64,000 nucleotides of DNA from JADZAA01 sp039810485. Its GTDB lineage: Bacteria; Bacteroidota; Ignavibacteria; Kapaibacteriales; UBA961. The position numbers and the translations under genes are program-made. The DNA lies in NCBI GenBank assembly GCA_039810485.1, contig JBDHXA010000002.1, forward strand, positions 35,468-99,467, read 5' to 3'. Below are positions 1-8,761 of this stretch, piece by piece. Position 1 is the stretch's first letter, and every line of letters begins with the position of its first letter. Under the pieces are notes generated by a model, which was not told the origin of the DNA, did not search any database, and worked only from the letters and a program-made list of their open reading frames with translations.

Positions 1-559
1 TTAAGTCAACTGCATCTTTTGTAGGGCGCGAGCTTCCCACCTGAAAAAACTCTGTTGAATCAGATTCCAGCATTTCAATACGCAATCCCTCTTCTGTCAA
101 TTCAATTTTTAAAGATGAAAGAAGTTTTTTGATTCCGGGCTTTTCCTCAACTTGCTCTTTTAATATCTCATCAATTTTACTTCGCAATTCCTCCATGTTA
201 GTGCTGTCTTTTGCAAATTCTATTTTTATTTTCGCCGAATCAGATACGCTCACTTCTATATCGGATTTTGCTCCCGGATTATTTCCTTCGCCGCGCGGAG
301 GCAAAGGGGTAAATTTCATGTCTATCGGGACTCCTTTGCCAGTTGTAAAGCTAAAGACACCCGGTTCTTTAAAGAATTGCGCTATTCCCTTTTTTGTAGC
401 ATCGCTCAGACCAAGTATCCACATAACCAAAAAAAACGCCATCATGGCAGTTACGAAATCAGCATAAGCTACTTTCCATGCTCCTCCATGATGTCCTCCA
501 TGACCATGCTTTTTCTTTTTCTTTATAATAATCGGCTGTTCTGGATTATGTTCCGACAT
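1..559 (-). CDS. motB: Flagellar motor stator protein MotB (partial, C terminus off the left edge)
   Basis: The reading frame runs from an ATG at 559 to the window edge without a stop, so the C terminus is missing. A short cytoplasmic Lys/His/Gly-rich leader is followed by a classic MotB transmembrane segment reading WKVAYADFVTAMMAFFLVMW; the Asp in YADF is the proton- or ion-binding aspartate of the stator channel. After the periplasmic linker, the visible end (ESDSTEFFQVGSSRPT) looks like the entry to the OmpA-like peptidoglycan-binding domain. MotB pairs with MotA to form the stator of the flagellar motor in the inner membrane. No motA is visible; it may lie outside the window. The presence of MotB argues for flagellar swimming in an organism that also carries T9SS markers. 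Other MotB-type stators (PomB) cannot be separated on this fragment. Confidence 0.9.
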   Translation of the reverse strand, partial: MSEHNPEQPIIIKKKKKHGHGGHHGGAWKVAYADFVTAMMAFFLVMWILGLSDATKKGIAQFFKEPGVFSFTTGKGVPIDMKFTPLPPRGEGNNPGAKSDIEVSVSDSAKIKIEFAKDSTNMEELRSKIDEILKEQVEEKPGIKKLLSSLKIELTEEGLRIEMLESDSTEFFQVGSSRPTKDAVDL

Positions 560-731
560 AACTTCTCGATGTATGTTATTTAAATCAGATTATAATTCGC
601 AAAATATCTACATTACCATTTAGCAATACAAATCTACGATAATTGCTCGAAAATACTCGATACATTTATCTTCGCAATTCGTTAGTGACGAACATAAATA
701 ATAATATATGCTCCGTCAACTTGCATTTTGT

Positions 732-1445
732 TTAACAATGTTGATTTAGTAATGAAGAAATGACTGAGTGTATTTCCCTCGTAAGCGATTTTTCAACCAA
801 GCGATCACAATTATCAGGCGGATTTAATTGCTTAGAAGCAAATAACGATACTATTCCCGTATTAAATTTCAATGCTTTTTTTGGCAATATTAAATGAGTT
901 CCCATTATTGCAATCGGTGCAATCGGCTTGCCTGAGCGCAACGCTATAGAAACGGCTCCACGACGAAATTCTCCTAAAACGCCATTTTCTGATCGCGTGC
1001 CTTCAGGAAATATAATTACAGAACCGCCTTTGCGAATTGATTCTGCTGCTATTTCTATGCTTTCCATTGCATTGCGAGGATCTTCGCGCGTTATCGCAAT
1101 AAATGGTGAAAGTCGAAGACACCACCCCAAAAAAGGTATTTTTTCTAATTCGCGTTTATACATAATATCCGCTTCACAAGGTAATGAAGCCAACAGAACC
1201 GGAATATCAAACAAACTTTGATGATTGCTTACGTAGACGCGAGAAACACCATCAGCATACTGTTCAAGCCCTTCTGTATGGATCTTAACTCCGCAAACAA
1301 ACAGCAGTAGCCTTGACCAATTGCGAGCAAATTTATAAAATATCTTTTTTCCCATTATCAGCATTGCAAGCATTACAGCAGTTGCATAAACTATTGTAAG
1401 CAGCACAACGGCCGTTACTTGCAAAATAAATAATAGTTTTCTCAT
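732..1445 (-). CDS. plsC: 1-acyl-sn-glycerol-3-phosphate acyltransferase
   Basis: The 237-residue protein has an N-terminal hydrophobic anchor (about residues 5-32), then the acyltransferase signature NHQSLFD with the HX4D catalytic pair at His75 and Asp80, and the phosphate-binding motif FPEGTRS near residues 146-152. These are the defining motifs of the PlsC family, which transfers an acyl chain to lysophosphatidate to make phosphatidate at the inner membrane, an early step of phospholipid synthesis. Length is normal for the family. It stands alone on the minus strand; the gap of about 170 bases to motB holds nothing I recognise. Substrate could be a related lysophospholipid, because the motifs do not fix the acceptor. 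Confidence 0.9.
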   Translation of the reverse strand: MRKLLFILQVTAVVLLTIVYATAVMLAMLIMGKKIFYKFARNWSRLLLFVCGVKIHTEGLEQYADGVSRVYVSNHQSLFDIPVLLASLPCEADIMYKRELEKIPFLGWCLRLSPFIAITREDPRNAMESIEIAAESIRKGGSVIIFPEGTRSENGVLGEFRRGAVSIALRSGKPIAPIAIMGTHLILPKKALKFNTGIVSLFASKQLNPPDNCDRLVEKSLTREIHSVISSLLNQHC

Positions 1446-1536
1446 TGTATAATGTCAGCCAAAAACATTCGCAAATTTATAAATATTTTCATATAAACTC
1501 GTGAAATGGTTTTATGTTGAGTTAAATATAAAAATA

Positions 1537-1568
1537 AACAGCCCTATCCGATTGTGGGACGGGCTGTT
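1537..1568 (-). terminator. Intrinsic terminator downstream of glutamate dehydrogenase
   Basis: An 8-bp perfect stem (AACAGCCC pairing with GGGCTGTT) encloses a 16-base loop about 30 bases past the dehydrogenase stop codon. On the minus strand the hairpin is followed by a T-rich stretch (TTATTTTTATATTT). This would end the hisC-like/hppD/gdh transcript before plsC. Confidence 0.75.
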
Positions 1569-1599
1569 AATGTTGTGATCGAAGAAAAGTGAGAATTTC

Positions 1600-3024
1600 T
1601 TATGGAAATATCCCAAGTTGTTGATAAGAAACAGCAATTTTATTAATTGCGCTCACAAAAGCTGCAGTTCGCATATCGGTTATTTTGGGATTGTTGCGCC
1701 AAATTGACATAATTTCGAGATACGAGGAAATCATTGTGTCTTCAAGACCAGAATTAACCAAATCCTCTTCATCGGCTCCTCGAATAATTATGTTTCTTTC
1801 TTCAACGGTTAGAGATTTTCCTGTCATTTTCTCCACCATCGAAACAAGCTGCAAAGTGCTCCGCTCTTCAAAGCGCTTATCCATACGCCCAAAACGAACA
1901 TGCGATATATTTTTAAGCCATTCAAAATATGATACAACAACACCGCCTCCATTTAGGTACATATCAGGAATGATAAGTATTCCTTTTTGTAAAAGAATTT
2001 CTTCGGCGTTGGCGGTTACAGGACCATTTGCGCCTTCAGCAACAATTTTACATTTCAGGTTAGGAGCATTAAATTTATGAATCTGCGATTCTAAAGCACA
2101 AGGAGCGAGAATATCACATTCCCATTCAAGCATGGAGTTTCCGTCTTTTATTGTTTCGCCGCCGGCAAAGCCGACAATGCTTCCGGTTTGATTACGATGT
2201 TCTAAAAGTGCTTGAATATCAATTCCATTCGGATTGTGGACTGCTCCATCCCATTCAATAATCCCAATTATTACTCCGCCTCCTTCATTGAGAAATTTGG
2301 CTGCATGATAGCCGACATTGCCAAAACCTTGCACAATAATACGCTTGCCTTCAAGTCCCGGTGTCATGCCGAGTTTTTTCATCAATTCAAGATCATTCAC
2401 AGCTTCACGAACGCCAAAAAACAGACCTCTGCCAGTTGCTTCGGTTCGACCACGAACTCCACCTTGTGGAATAGGTTTGCCAGTTACACAAGCTAACGCA
2501 TCCATTTCCTTACCGGAAAAGGCGCGATATGTATCAGCGATCCAAGCCATTTCTCGTGGTCCGCTGCCATAATCAGGCGCCGGCACATCCACTGACGGTC
2601 CAATAAAATTTTTGTGAATTAGTTCAACTGTGTAACGTCGTGTAATGCGTTCCAGCTCTTCAACAGTATAATTTTTAGGATTTATTTTAATTCCGCCTTT
2701 TCCGCCGCCAAAAGGCACATTTACTACTGCGCACTTATATGTCATAAGTGCTGCCAGAGCCATTACTTCGTCTTGATTTACCATGTCGCTGTAGCGGATG
2801 CCGCCCTTGCATGGCAATTTGTGATGGCTATGCTCGCAACGAAAAGCAGAAATTACCTCGATTTCGCCTTTTATTCGAACAGGAAATTGCATATAATACA
2901 CAGAATTACAAACACGGATTTGGTCAATCAGCCCTTTTGGATGATCAAGCAAAGCTGCAGCTTTGTCAAAGTTGATATTTACCGATTCAAAGAACGGCAG
3001 ATTTTCAACAAATTGAGTGCTCAT
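1600..3024 (-). CDS. gdhA: Glutamate dehydrogenase (Glu/Leu/Phe/Val dehydrogenase family)
   Basis: The 474-residue protein carries the family hallmarks in order: the substrate-binding KGGIRYS block at about 73-79, the lysine-containing MTYKCAVVNVPFGGGKGG block around 94-111 (catalytic lysine near 109), the PAPDYGSG motif near 146-153, and a Rossmann NAD(P) loop reading GFGNVG in the second half. It interconverts glutamate and 2-oxoglutarate plus ammonia. It ends a minus-strand run with the dioxygenase and aminotransferase upstream (50- and 87-base gaps), so a catabolic role, recycling 2-oxoglutarate for transamination, is a reasonable inference. The length and motifs fit the hexameric bacterial/archaeal type. 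Cofactor preference cannot be read reliably. Confidence 0.93.
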   Translation of the reverse strand: MSTQFVENLPFFESVNINFDKAAALLDHPKGLIDQIRVCNSVYYMQFPVRIKGEIEVISAFRCEHSHHKLPCKGGIRYSDMVNQDEVMALAALMTYKCAVVNVPFGGGKGGIKINPKNYTVEELERITRRYTVELIHKNFIGPSVDVPAPDYGSGPREMAWIADTYRAFSGKEMDALACVTGKPIPQGGVRGRTEATGRGLFFGVREAVNDLELMKKLGMTPGLEGKRIIVQGFGNVGYHAAKFLNEGGGVIIGIIEWDGAVHNPNGIDIQALLEHRNQTGSIVGFAGGETIKDGNSMLEWECDILAPCALESQIHKFNAPNLKCKIVAEGANGPVTANAEEILLQKGILIIPDMYLNGGGVVVSYFEWLKNISHVRFGRMDKRFEERSTLQLVSMVEKMTGKSLTVEERNIIIRGADEEDLVNSGLEDTMISSYLEIMSIWRNNPKITDMRTAAFVSAINKIAVSYQQLGIFP

Positions 3025-3074
3025 TTTATCACTTATATTAATTAATAAATTATGAATTAGTCAAGATTAATATA

Positions 3075-4208
3075 TTAAAGATTGCCACGTACTTCTTGCT
3101 CGCGTTCCAATGACTCGAAAAGCGCTTTAAAATTGCCTTTGCCGAATGATTTTGCCCCTTTTCTTTGAATAATTTCATAAAAGAGCGTTGGCCTATCTTG
3201 CACTGGTTTTGTAAATATCTGAAGCAAATATCCTTCTTCGTCGCGATCTATAAGAATATTTAAATCTTTAAGAGGCGATAAATCTTCTTCAATAGCGCCG
3301 ACACGTTCTAAAACTGAATCATAGTACTCAGAAGGAACGCGAAGAAACTCTACACCTCGTTTGCGAAGCTCTGACACTGTCGAAACTATGTCTTTAGTTG
3401 CAACAGCAATATGCTGAACGCCCGGACCATGATAAAATTCCAAATATTCATCAACTTGTGACTTACGTTTTCCTTTTGCCGGTTCGTTTATCGGGAATTT
3501 TATATATCCTGTTCCATTAGAAACTACTTTGCTCATTAATGCAGAATATTCTGTAGAAATATCATTGTCATCAAAAGTTAAAAGCAAAGAAAATCCCATC
3601 ACATCTTCATAAAATTTCACCCATTCATCCATTTTGCCAAGCTCAACATTTCCAACACAGTGATCTACATACTCTAAGCCAATGGGAGAAACAATCATAG
3701 AACTTTCAGCCGCTTGATAGCCGGGCAAGAAAGCGCCTTTATAGTTTTTTCTTTCTACAAATGTGTGGATCGTATCGCCATACGTATGGATAGAAGCAAT
3801 TTTAACTTCTCCAAATTCATCATGTAGAGTTTGTGGTGACGAAGCACTTTTTGCGCCTCGCTTTGTAGTTTCATTCCATGAATACTCAGCATCATCAACC
3901 CATAGCGCTAAAACTTTTACTCCGTCGCCGTGCATTCGTACATGTTCAGAGATCTGAGAGTTTGGATCGAATGGAGACGTAAGCACAAGGCGTATTTTTC
4001 CTTGTTGAAGCACATACGAAGTGCGGTCGCGTACTCCTGTTTCGAGACCTGCATATCCTATCAATTTGAAGCCAAATGCCGACTGATAATAATACGCGGC
4101 TTGTTTCGCATTACCGACATAAAACTCAATATAATCAGTGCCGTTAATAGGCAAAAAATCTTGCGCTGCAACATGTCCTTCTTTGGCTAACTCCGATTTT
4201 GTTTGCAT
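3075..4208 (-). CDS. hppD: 4-hydroxyphenylpyruvate dioxygenase
   Basis: The 377-residue protein has the two-barrel layout of HPPD. The Fe(II) ligands are visible as His183 (VDHCVGNV), His266 (VQHIAVAT) and Glu345 (FYEIIQRKG), and the C-terminal FGKGNFKALFESLEREQ stretch is the family signature helix. It converts 4-hydroxyphenylpyruvate to homogentisate with O2 in the cytoplasm, so the organism is probably capable of aerobic life. Length is normal. It sits between a HisC-family aminotransferase and glutamate dehydrogenase, all minus strand, which suggests a tyrosine/phenylalanine degradation unit. No homogentisate dioxygenase is present in the window. The related hydroxymandelate synthase is less likely because the C-terminal signature is the typical HPPD one. 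Confidence 0.95.
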   Translation of the reverse strand: MQTKSELAKEGHVAAQDFLPINGTDYIEFYVGNAKQAAYYYQSAFGFKLIGYAGLETGVRDRTSYVLQQGKIRLVLTSPFDPNSQISEHVRMHGDGVKVLALWVDDAEYSWNETTKRGAKSASSPQTLHDEFGEVKIASIHTYGDTIHTFVERKNYKGAFLPGYQAAESSMIVSPIGLEYVDHCVGNVELGKMDEWVKFYEDVMGFSLLLTFDDNDISTEYSALMSKVVSNGTGYIKFPINEPAKGKRKSQVDEYLEFYHGPGVQHIAVATKDIVSTVSELRKRGVEFLRVPSEYYDSVLERVGAIEEDLSPLKDLNILIDRDEEGYLLQIFTKPVQDRPTLFYEIIQRKGAKSFGKGNFKALFESLEREQEVRGNL

Positions 4209-4295
4209 GTTATATCCTTTTGTTTTAAATACGTTAAATAATGATTATTAATATGTGTGCATATTCAATTTGCTCAGTTATTTATTATAATTATT

Positions 4296-5435
4296 TTATT
4301 GATTTATCTTTCTTATTGAGGGAATTTCTTCTGCTACTTCTTTCATTGCATTGCAAAAATTTGCATTACTTTTATCAGCGCCTGTGCTGACACGAATACA
4401 ATGAGACAAAGAAAAACCTCCGGCGAGAGGCCGAGTAATAAATCCTTTTTTCAATAATGCGAGAAACACCGACTGAGCTGTTTCTTGCGTATTGCAATCA
4501 AGCATGATAAAATTACCAGCGGTCTCTGGACTATAAACTCCAATTTCTTGCAACATATATTGATAAAGTTTCAAACCACGTGCATTCAATTCAAGCGTTC
4601 TCTTTAAAAATTCTTTGTCTTGTAACGCTGCAATTGCCGCTGTTTGACCTGCTATATTCGGCTCAAATGGCAATTTTGCTTTAATCATTGAAGCAATCAC
4701 ATTTTTATCGCCTATTCCATATCCAACACGAAGCCCAGCAAGCCCGTAACATTTGGAAAATGTTCGCAGTATCAGAACATTTGGCCGTCGCAATAACATG
4801 GCATCAGGATATTGCTCCGACAGATAAGCACTATATTCAAAATATGCTTCATCGAGTATTACCAATGTTGTTTCAGGAACATTATCCAATATATAAATCA
4901 ATTCATCACGACGCAAATATGTGCCTGTTGGATTATTTACATTTGCAATGTAAAGGATTTTAGTTTTTGGAGTTACCGCATCAGTAAGCGCTTTAGCATC
5001 ATATCTGTAATCTTTAGTTAGAGGCGTGTATGTTGTTTTTGCTCCAGAAAGAGATGCTGCCACTTGAAAACCAATAAATGTCCCTTGTGAAGAAACAATC
5101 GTATCGCCGTTATCTATAAATGTTCGATGTGCAAGATGCAGAATTGCGTCGGAACCGCTATGACTTATAACATTCTCAACTCCTACGCTAAGATGCTCCG
5201 CCAAAGCTATTCGCAATCGCATTCCGCCATCAGGATACAGCGAGAAGTCATTATCATGTAACGAACGAAGAGCATATGCTGCAAACGGAGATATTCCAAG
5301 CGGATTTTCATTGGAAGCGAGCTTGACTGCTTGTGTAATTCCATACAATCGTGCGATGTCTTCAGGTGTTTGTCCGGGTTTGTAGGGTATTAACTTATCA
5401 ATGTTAGAAGTTGGCTTGATCATATTTCGTTTCAT
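4296..5435 (-). CDS. hisC: Histidinol-phosphate/aromatic aminotransferase (HisC family, class II)
   Basis: A fold-type I PLP aminotransferase of about 379 residues. Visible family motifs are KLASNENPLG near the N terminus, NVNNPTGT in the middle, ILDEAYFEY with the PLP-ring aspartate, and RTFSKCYGLAGLRVGYG with the Schiff-base lysine. I chose the ATG at 5435 (MKRNMIKP); an upstream TTG would add seven residues. HisC enzymes act in histidine synthesis, but many also transaminate aromatic amino acids. No other his gene is nearby, whereas HPPD follows directly, so conversion of tyrosine to 4-hydroxyphenylpyruvate is an attractive alternative role. Both roles may coexist. The family assignment is firm; the substrate is not. 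Confidence 0.85.
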   Translation of the reverse strand: MKRNMIKPTSNIDKLIPYKPGQTPEDIARLYGITQAVKLASNENPLGISPFAAYALRSLHDNDFSLYPDGGMRLRIALAEHLSVGVENVISHSGSDAILHLAHRTFIDNGDTIVSSQGTFIGFQVAASLSGAKTTYTPLTKDYRYDAKALTDAVTPKTKILYIANVNNPTGTYLRRDELIYILDNVPETTLVILDEAYFEYSAYLSEQYPDAMLLRRPNVLILRTFSKCYGLAGLRVGYGIGDKNVIASMIKAKLPFEPNIAGQTAAIAALQDKEFLKRTLELNARGLKLYQYMLQEIGVYSPETAGNFIMLDCNTQETAQSVFLALLKKGFITRPLAGGFSLSHCIRVSTGADKSNANFCNAMKEVAEEIPSIRKINQ

Positions 5436-5765
5436 TGCTTGTATAACTAAGTGCAAAACTACGAAAAGACCTTGAACTTTGCCCTATTCGCTGTCGTTCT
5501 TAAGTAGTCATCAAAAACAGTTCTTTTCACAGTGCATCTAGAGAAAATTGAGCTATCTTCAATATGTCTTTAATCTGTATGATAATGCAAGGGCATTTCT
5601 TTAATATTAGAAGCAACAATATAATTATTTGCAAGGCGGCTGCTAAATGAAAATATATATTATAATTGCATTATATTCATAATTTACTATTATATTTTAT
5701 ATGTTGAAAACTGTAATAAAGAGCAAACTATGATCTATAATAACAAGAATTATTAATATAAAATA
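5436..5765. other. AT-rich intergenic region upstream of the hisC-like gene
   Basis: About 330 bases with no convincing reading frame. It must hold the promoter for the minus-strand hisC-like/hppD/gdh run and the 3' end of the NYN gene transcript. I see no strong hairpin with a T tract, RNA gene or repeat; the left part is moderately mixed in base composition and the part from about 5640 on is very AT-rich. Confidence 0.6.
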
Positions 5766-6860
5766 TTATTGTAAAACAGCATCAGCTCCGTAGTCTTCAA
5801 TTTTACGAACTTTTACAGCAATATCTTCCCCGGTTTCATTTTTATTTATAGAAAATTCTACTTTATCGCCAACATGTAATTGGCTAAAATCAGAATTTGT
5901 CAACTTGCTGAAGTGAAAGAAAAGATTGTTCGGCGGATATTTGATAAATCCATATCCATTTTTCAAACTAAGTATATAGCTTATAATGACTGTGTTGCTT
6001 GACAAATTTGATTTTTTTTGATCGAAATTCGCTTCATTAATAAATAAGTTCTCATCATGCAAAATGTTGGATGATTGAGAAAATGACAACTTATTAGAAG
6101 TTAAATTGTCGTCTTCACTCGACATATCAGAATCTATATCAAATATGCTGTCATATTTTTCTGCTTCAAAATTACCAATTACTTCTTTTGCGTCGGATTT
6201 AATAGATCCTTGTACAAATATGTTTTTTATAATACTTGCATATTCTTCATCAGGATTTTCTATAATTTTATGCATGGCAATAGGATAACTGGCTTCGTTA
6301 AGTAATTCATGCGATGTTCGTGTATAAACTGTATTGCCTTCTTCATTGATAAAATCAAATTCCCAGCTTAACACCATCATTCTGCTTCCCAATGAATTTA
6401 CTTTCCGAATCAACGGCGCATAATCTCCGTCTGAAGCGATAAGTACTACAACATCAAAATGTTTTAGCACACATAATTCATACGCTTCTAACGCAAGCCA
6501 AACGTCAATTCCTTTCTCCATTTTTTTCCCGCTCCACGAGCTTCTCAAGGGAAGGTAATGTGTTACAACACCTTCACTCATTAATATATCGTCAAAAACA
6601 CGGTCATAGTATATCTGATTCTCAGTTGCTTCACCTGCATAAAGCCGACCTTTGAATAAGTGACAGTCGACAATCTGACAATTTCGCACATCACGATTTT
6701 CTTCATCTGCAACAACATGACGAATAAAATCATGCAAGCCAGAAATTCGAATTCTGCTATGTCGCGGATGATTGAAATAGTAATAATTGCTTACATGTTG
6801 GAAAAAACTTCCATCATAGAACACTCCAATTTTAACTAAAGAAGCAGAATTATGCAACAC
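5766..6860 (-). CDS. NYN (PIN-like) nuclease domain protein with C-terminal cold-shock domain
   Basis: The N-terminal 190 residues form a NYN/LabA-like PIN domain: VFYDGSFF with Asp16, DVWLALEAYE and IASDGDYAPLI supply the spaced acidic residues expected for a metal-dependent RNase. A variable Ser/Asp-rich linker follows. The last 65 residues form a cold-shock OB fold, with KNGYGFIKYP and FFHFSKL matching the RNP1- and RNP2-type motifs. The fusion predicts an RNA-binding domain guiding an RNA-cleaving domain. The start is GTG at 6860, supported by GGAG eight bases upstream. It is flanked by unrelated genes on the same strand with long gaps, so it is probably a single transcription unit. The exact RNA target is unknown. 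Confidence 0.82.
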   Translation of the reverse strand: MLHNSASLVKIGVFYDGSFFQHVSNYYYFNHPRHSRIRISGLHDFIRHVVADEENRDVRNCQIVDCHLFKGRLYAGEATENQIYYDRVFDDILMSEGVVTHYLPLRSSWSGKKMEKGIDVWLALEAYELCVLKHFDVVVLIASDGDYAPLIRKVNSLGSRMMVLSWEFDFINEEGNTVYTRTSHELLNEASYPIAMHKIIENPDEEYASIIKNIFVQGSIKSDAKEVIGNFEAEKYDSIFDIDSDMSSEDDNLTSNKLSFSQSSNILHDENLFINEANFDQKKSNLSSNTVIISYILSLKNGYGFIKYPPNNLFFHFSKLTNSDFSQLHVGDKVEFSINKNETGEDIAVKVRKIEDYGADAVLQ

Positions 6861-7019
6861 TATTATTCTCCAATATCTTATAATTTATCTTAATAATATT
6901 TGTCAAACTATAACTCTAACTGCATATATTTAAACTTACAATATTTTATATTAACTAAACTGACTATATTTATTTATTAGATACGACAACAACTTCAATT
7001 CTTTGTTATTTCATCATAC

Positions 7020-8735
7020 TTAACGATTCGTATCAGGAACACGCCAAAAGAAAACAAATCCAGCCTTTTCACCTATTTCGTGAATATTCTTGTGTTGCCT
7101 GCATATATGAGCATCTTGCATTTTACAAACGAAATAAGCGGGCTTGTCAATGTCGCCATCAAACAACCAGTTCTCGAAATCATCAGGCAAAATATCGAGC
7201 GATGAAGGCGCAAGACAGCGAGGCTTTTTAGTATAAAACAAATGTGCGTAGCTCTTGAATCCTACGGGTTTAACATAGCAGTCCTTATCTTGTAAAGATT
7301 GATAGAATTCAACAGCCGATGCTTGTGTATATCCTTCAATTTTAGGAGCAATAATCGGTAAAAATAACCAAGATGAGATTACTGTCGAAGCAAAAAGCAC
7401 AATTATTTTTGAACGGTTTGGCAGAAACAAAGAAACTATAATTGCAAATCCAAACGTTATCCCTATAGTAGTTTCCCATTTTCCCCATTGTACTGGAGCC
7501 GTTAAATTTGCTCTTGCAAATTCATCGTTGATAAATGGAAGCAAATTGTCTTTAAATAGACCAATAACCGGAATTGCTGAAAAAGCCAAAGCCCATAAAA
7601 TGCCAAATATGCCTACTATTGCTGAATGTATTTTTTTCCACTTTATCGTACCTGATAATATTTCATCTAACCAATTGGCAGCTAAAAATGCAATAGGAAA
7701 ATAACAAAGAGATGAATAATGCACTATTTTTGTTTTTACGATTGAAAATATTGCTAAGACGACAATTAGCAGAACTATATTCCATAGGCGAACTATTTTA
7801 AAAGAATAATTCTTTTCAGCTGTAAAAAATGACCATAATGCAAAAACCGAAGCAGGAAAGCAGCCGAACAATAATACAATAAAATGATAATAAAACGGGC
7901 CGCTGTGTCCAGCATCGCCTGTAGTAAGTAGTCGTATTTGATACCGAATAAATTCTGATACGAACCATGTTCCATTACGCAAAATATCAATCCCAAACCA
8001 TAACCCTGCGGTTAATAAAGAACAAATAAGAAAAACAGCCCAAAATGGAAGCGAAGAAATTAGATATTTTCCATAAATCTGAAAAAATTTTCGTTGCAAT
8101 GCCGAATGTTGTATTGTATTTTCAGTTACAGAAGAATAAGCATTCTGTTTAAAAAATACAATACTCATCACAATTAGCATTGCAGTGCTTGAAACCAACA
8201 AAGCAACTGGTCCCTTTGTCAGCATTGCTAAACCAATAAGAATGCCTGCTAATGCTGAATTTCGAAGTTTTTTATCCTCTTTTCCTATGGCTAATGTCAT
8301 TATCCCTGAAAAGATAAGAAGATTAAATAAAGGATCTATAATAGCCGAACGAAAATATAAATACGGCAAAAATGATCCACAATAGGAAGCTACCCATAGA
8401 TATCCAAATCTTCTTGAACGAATGTGCTTTCCCCAAAGAAATAGTAGAGGCAGCGTAATAATGCCAATTAAAGCATTTGGCAAACGCGCCGCAAATTCAT
8501 TCACTCCAAATATAGACATCAAACTGGCTTGCAGCCATATAAATAATGGCGGTTTTTCCCAAAAAGGTGAATAATCAATCTGAACACGCAAATAATCGCC
8601 CGTTGTCAGCATTTCTCGAGCGCATTCAGCAAAATTTATTTCATCCCAATCAAACAGCCGTACATTACCCAAAAATGGTATAAATAATATGGCTGCAACA
8701 GCCATAATCAATAGCACATCTTTTTTTACGCTCAT
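7020..8735 (-). CDS. ArnT/PMT-like lipid-linked-sugar glycosyltransferase (GT83-type membrane protein)
   Basis: A 571-residue polytopic membrane protein. After the first membrane helix comes the acidic motif RLFDWDEINFAECAREM, followed by DYSPFWEKPPLFIWLQ and a RLPNALIG helix; this order is typical of the ArnT/PMT superfamily, whose acidic first periplasmic loop is catalytic. About ten further hydrophobic segments follow, then a soluble periplasmic tail. Such enzymes move a sugar from a polyprenyl-phosphate donor to lipid A or another surface acceptor. I used the ATG at 8735. The gap to the downstream-transcribed neighbours is short on the mutase side (26 bases), which suggests co-transcription with the hexose-phosphate mutase upstream. 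Donor and acceptor cannot be inferred from sequence. Confidence 0.82.
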   Translation of the reverse strand: MSVKKDVLLIMAVAAILFIPFLGNVRLFDWDEINFAECAREMLTTGDYLRVQIDYSPFWEKPPLFIWLQASLMSIFGVNEFAARLPNALIGIITLPLLFLWGKHIRSRRFGYLWVASYCGSFLPYLYFRSAIIDPLFNLLIFSGIMTLAIGKEDKKLRNSALAGILIGLAMLTKGPVALLVSSTAMLIVMSIVFFKQNAYSSVTENTIQHSALQRKFFQIYGKYLISSLPFWAVFLICSLLTAGLWFGIDILRNGTWFVSEFIRYQIRLLTTGDAGHSGPFYYHFIVLLFGCFPASVFALWSFFTAEKNYSFKIVRLWNIVLLIVVLAIFSIVKTKIVHYSSLCYFPIAFLAANWLDEILSGTIKWKKIHSAIVGIFGILWALAFSAIPVIGLFKDNLLPFINDEFARANLTAPVQWGKWETTIGITFGFAIIVSLFLPNRSKIIVLFASTVISSWLFLPIIAPKIEGYTQASAVEFYQSLQDKDCYVKPVGFKSYAHLFYTKKPRCLAPSSLDILPDDFENWLFDGDIDKPAYFVCKMQDAHICRQHKNIHEIGEKAGFVFFWRVPDTNR

Positions 8736-8761
8736 CAAATATCACCGCCAATTAAATAATG

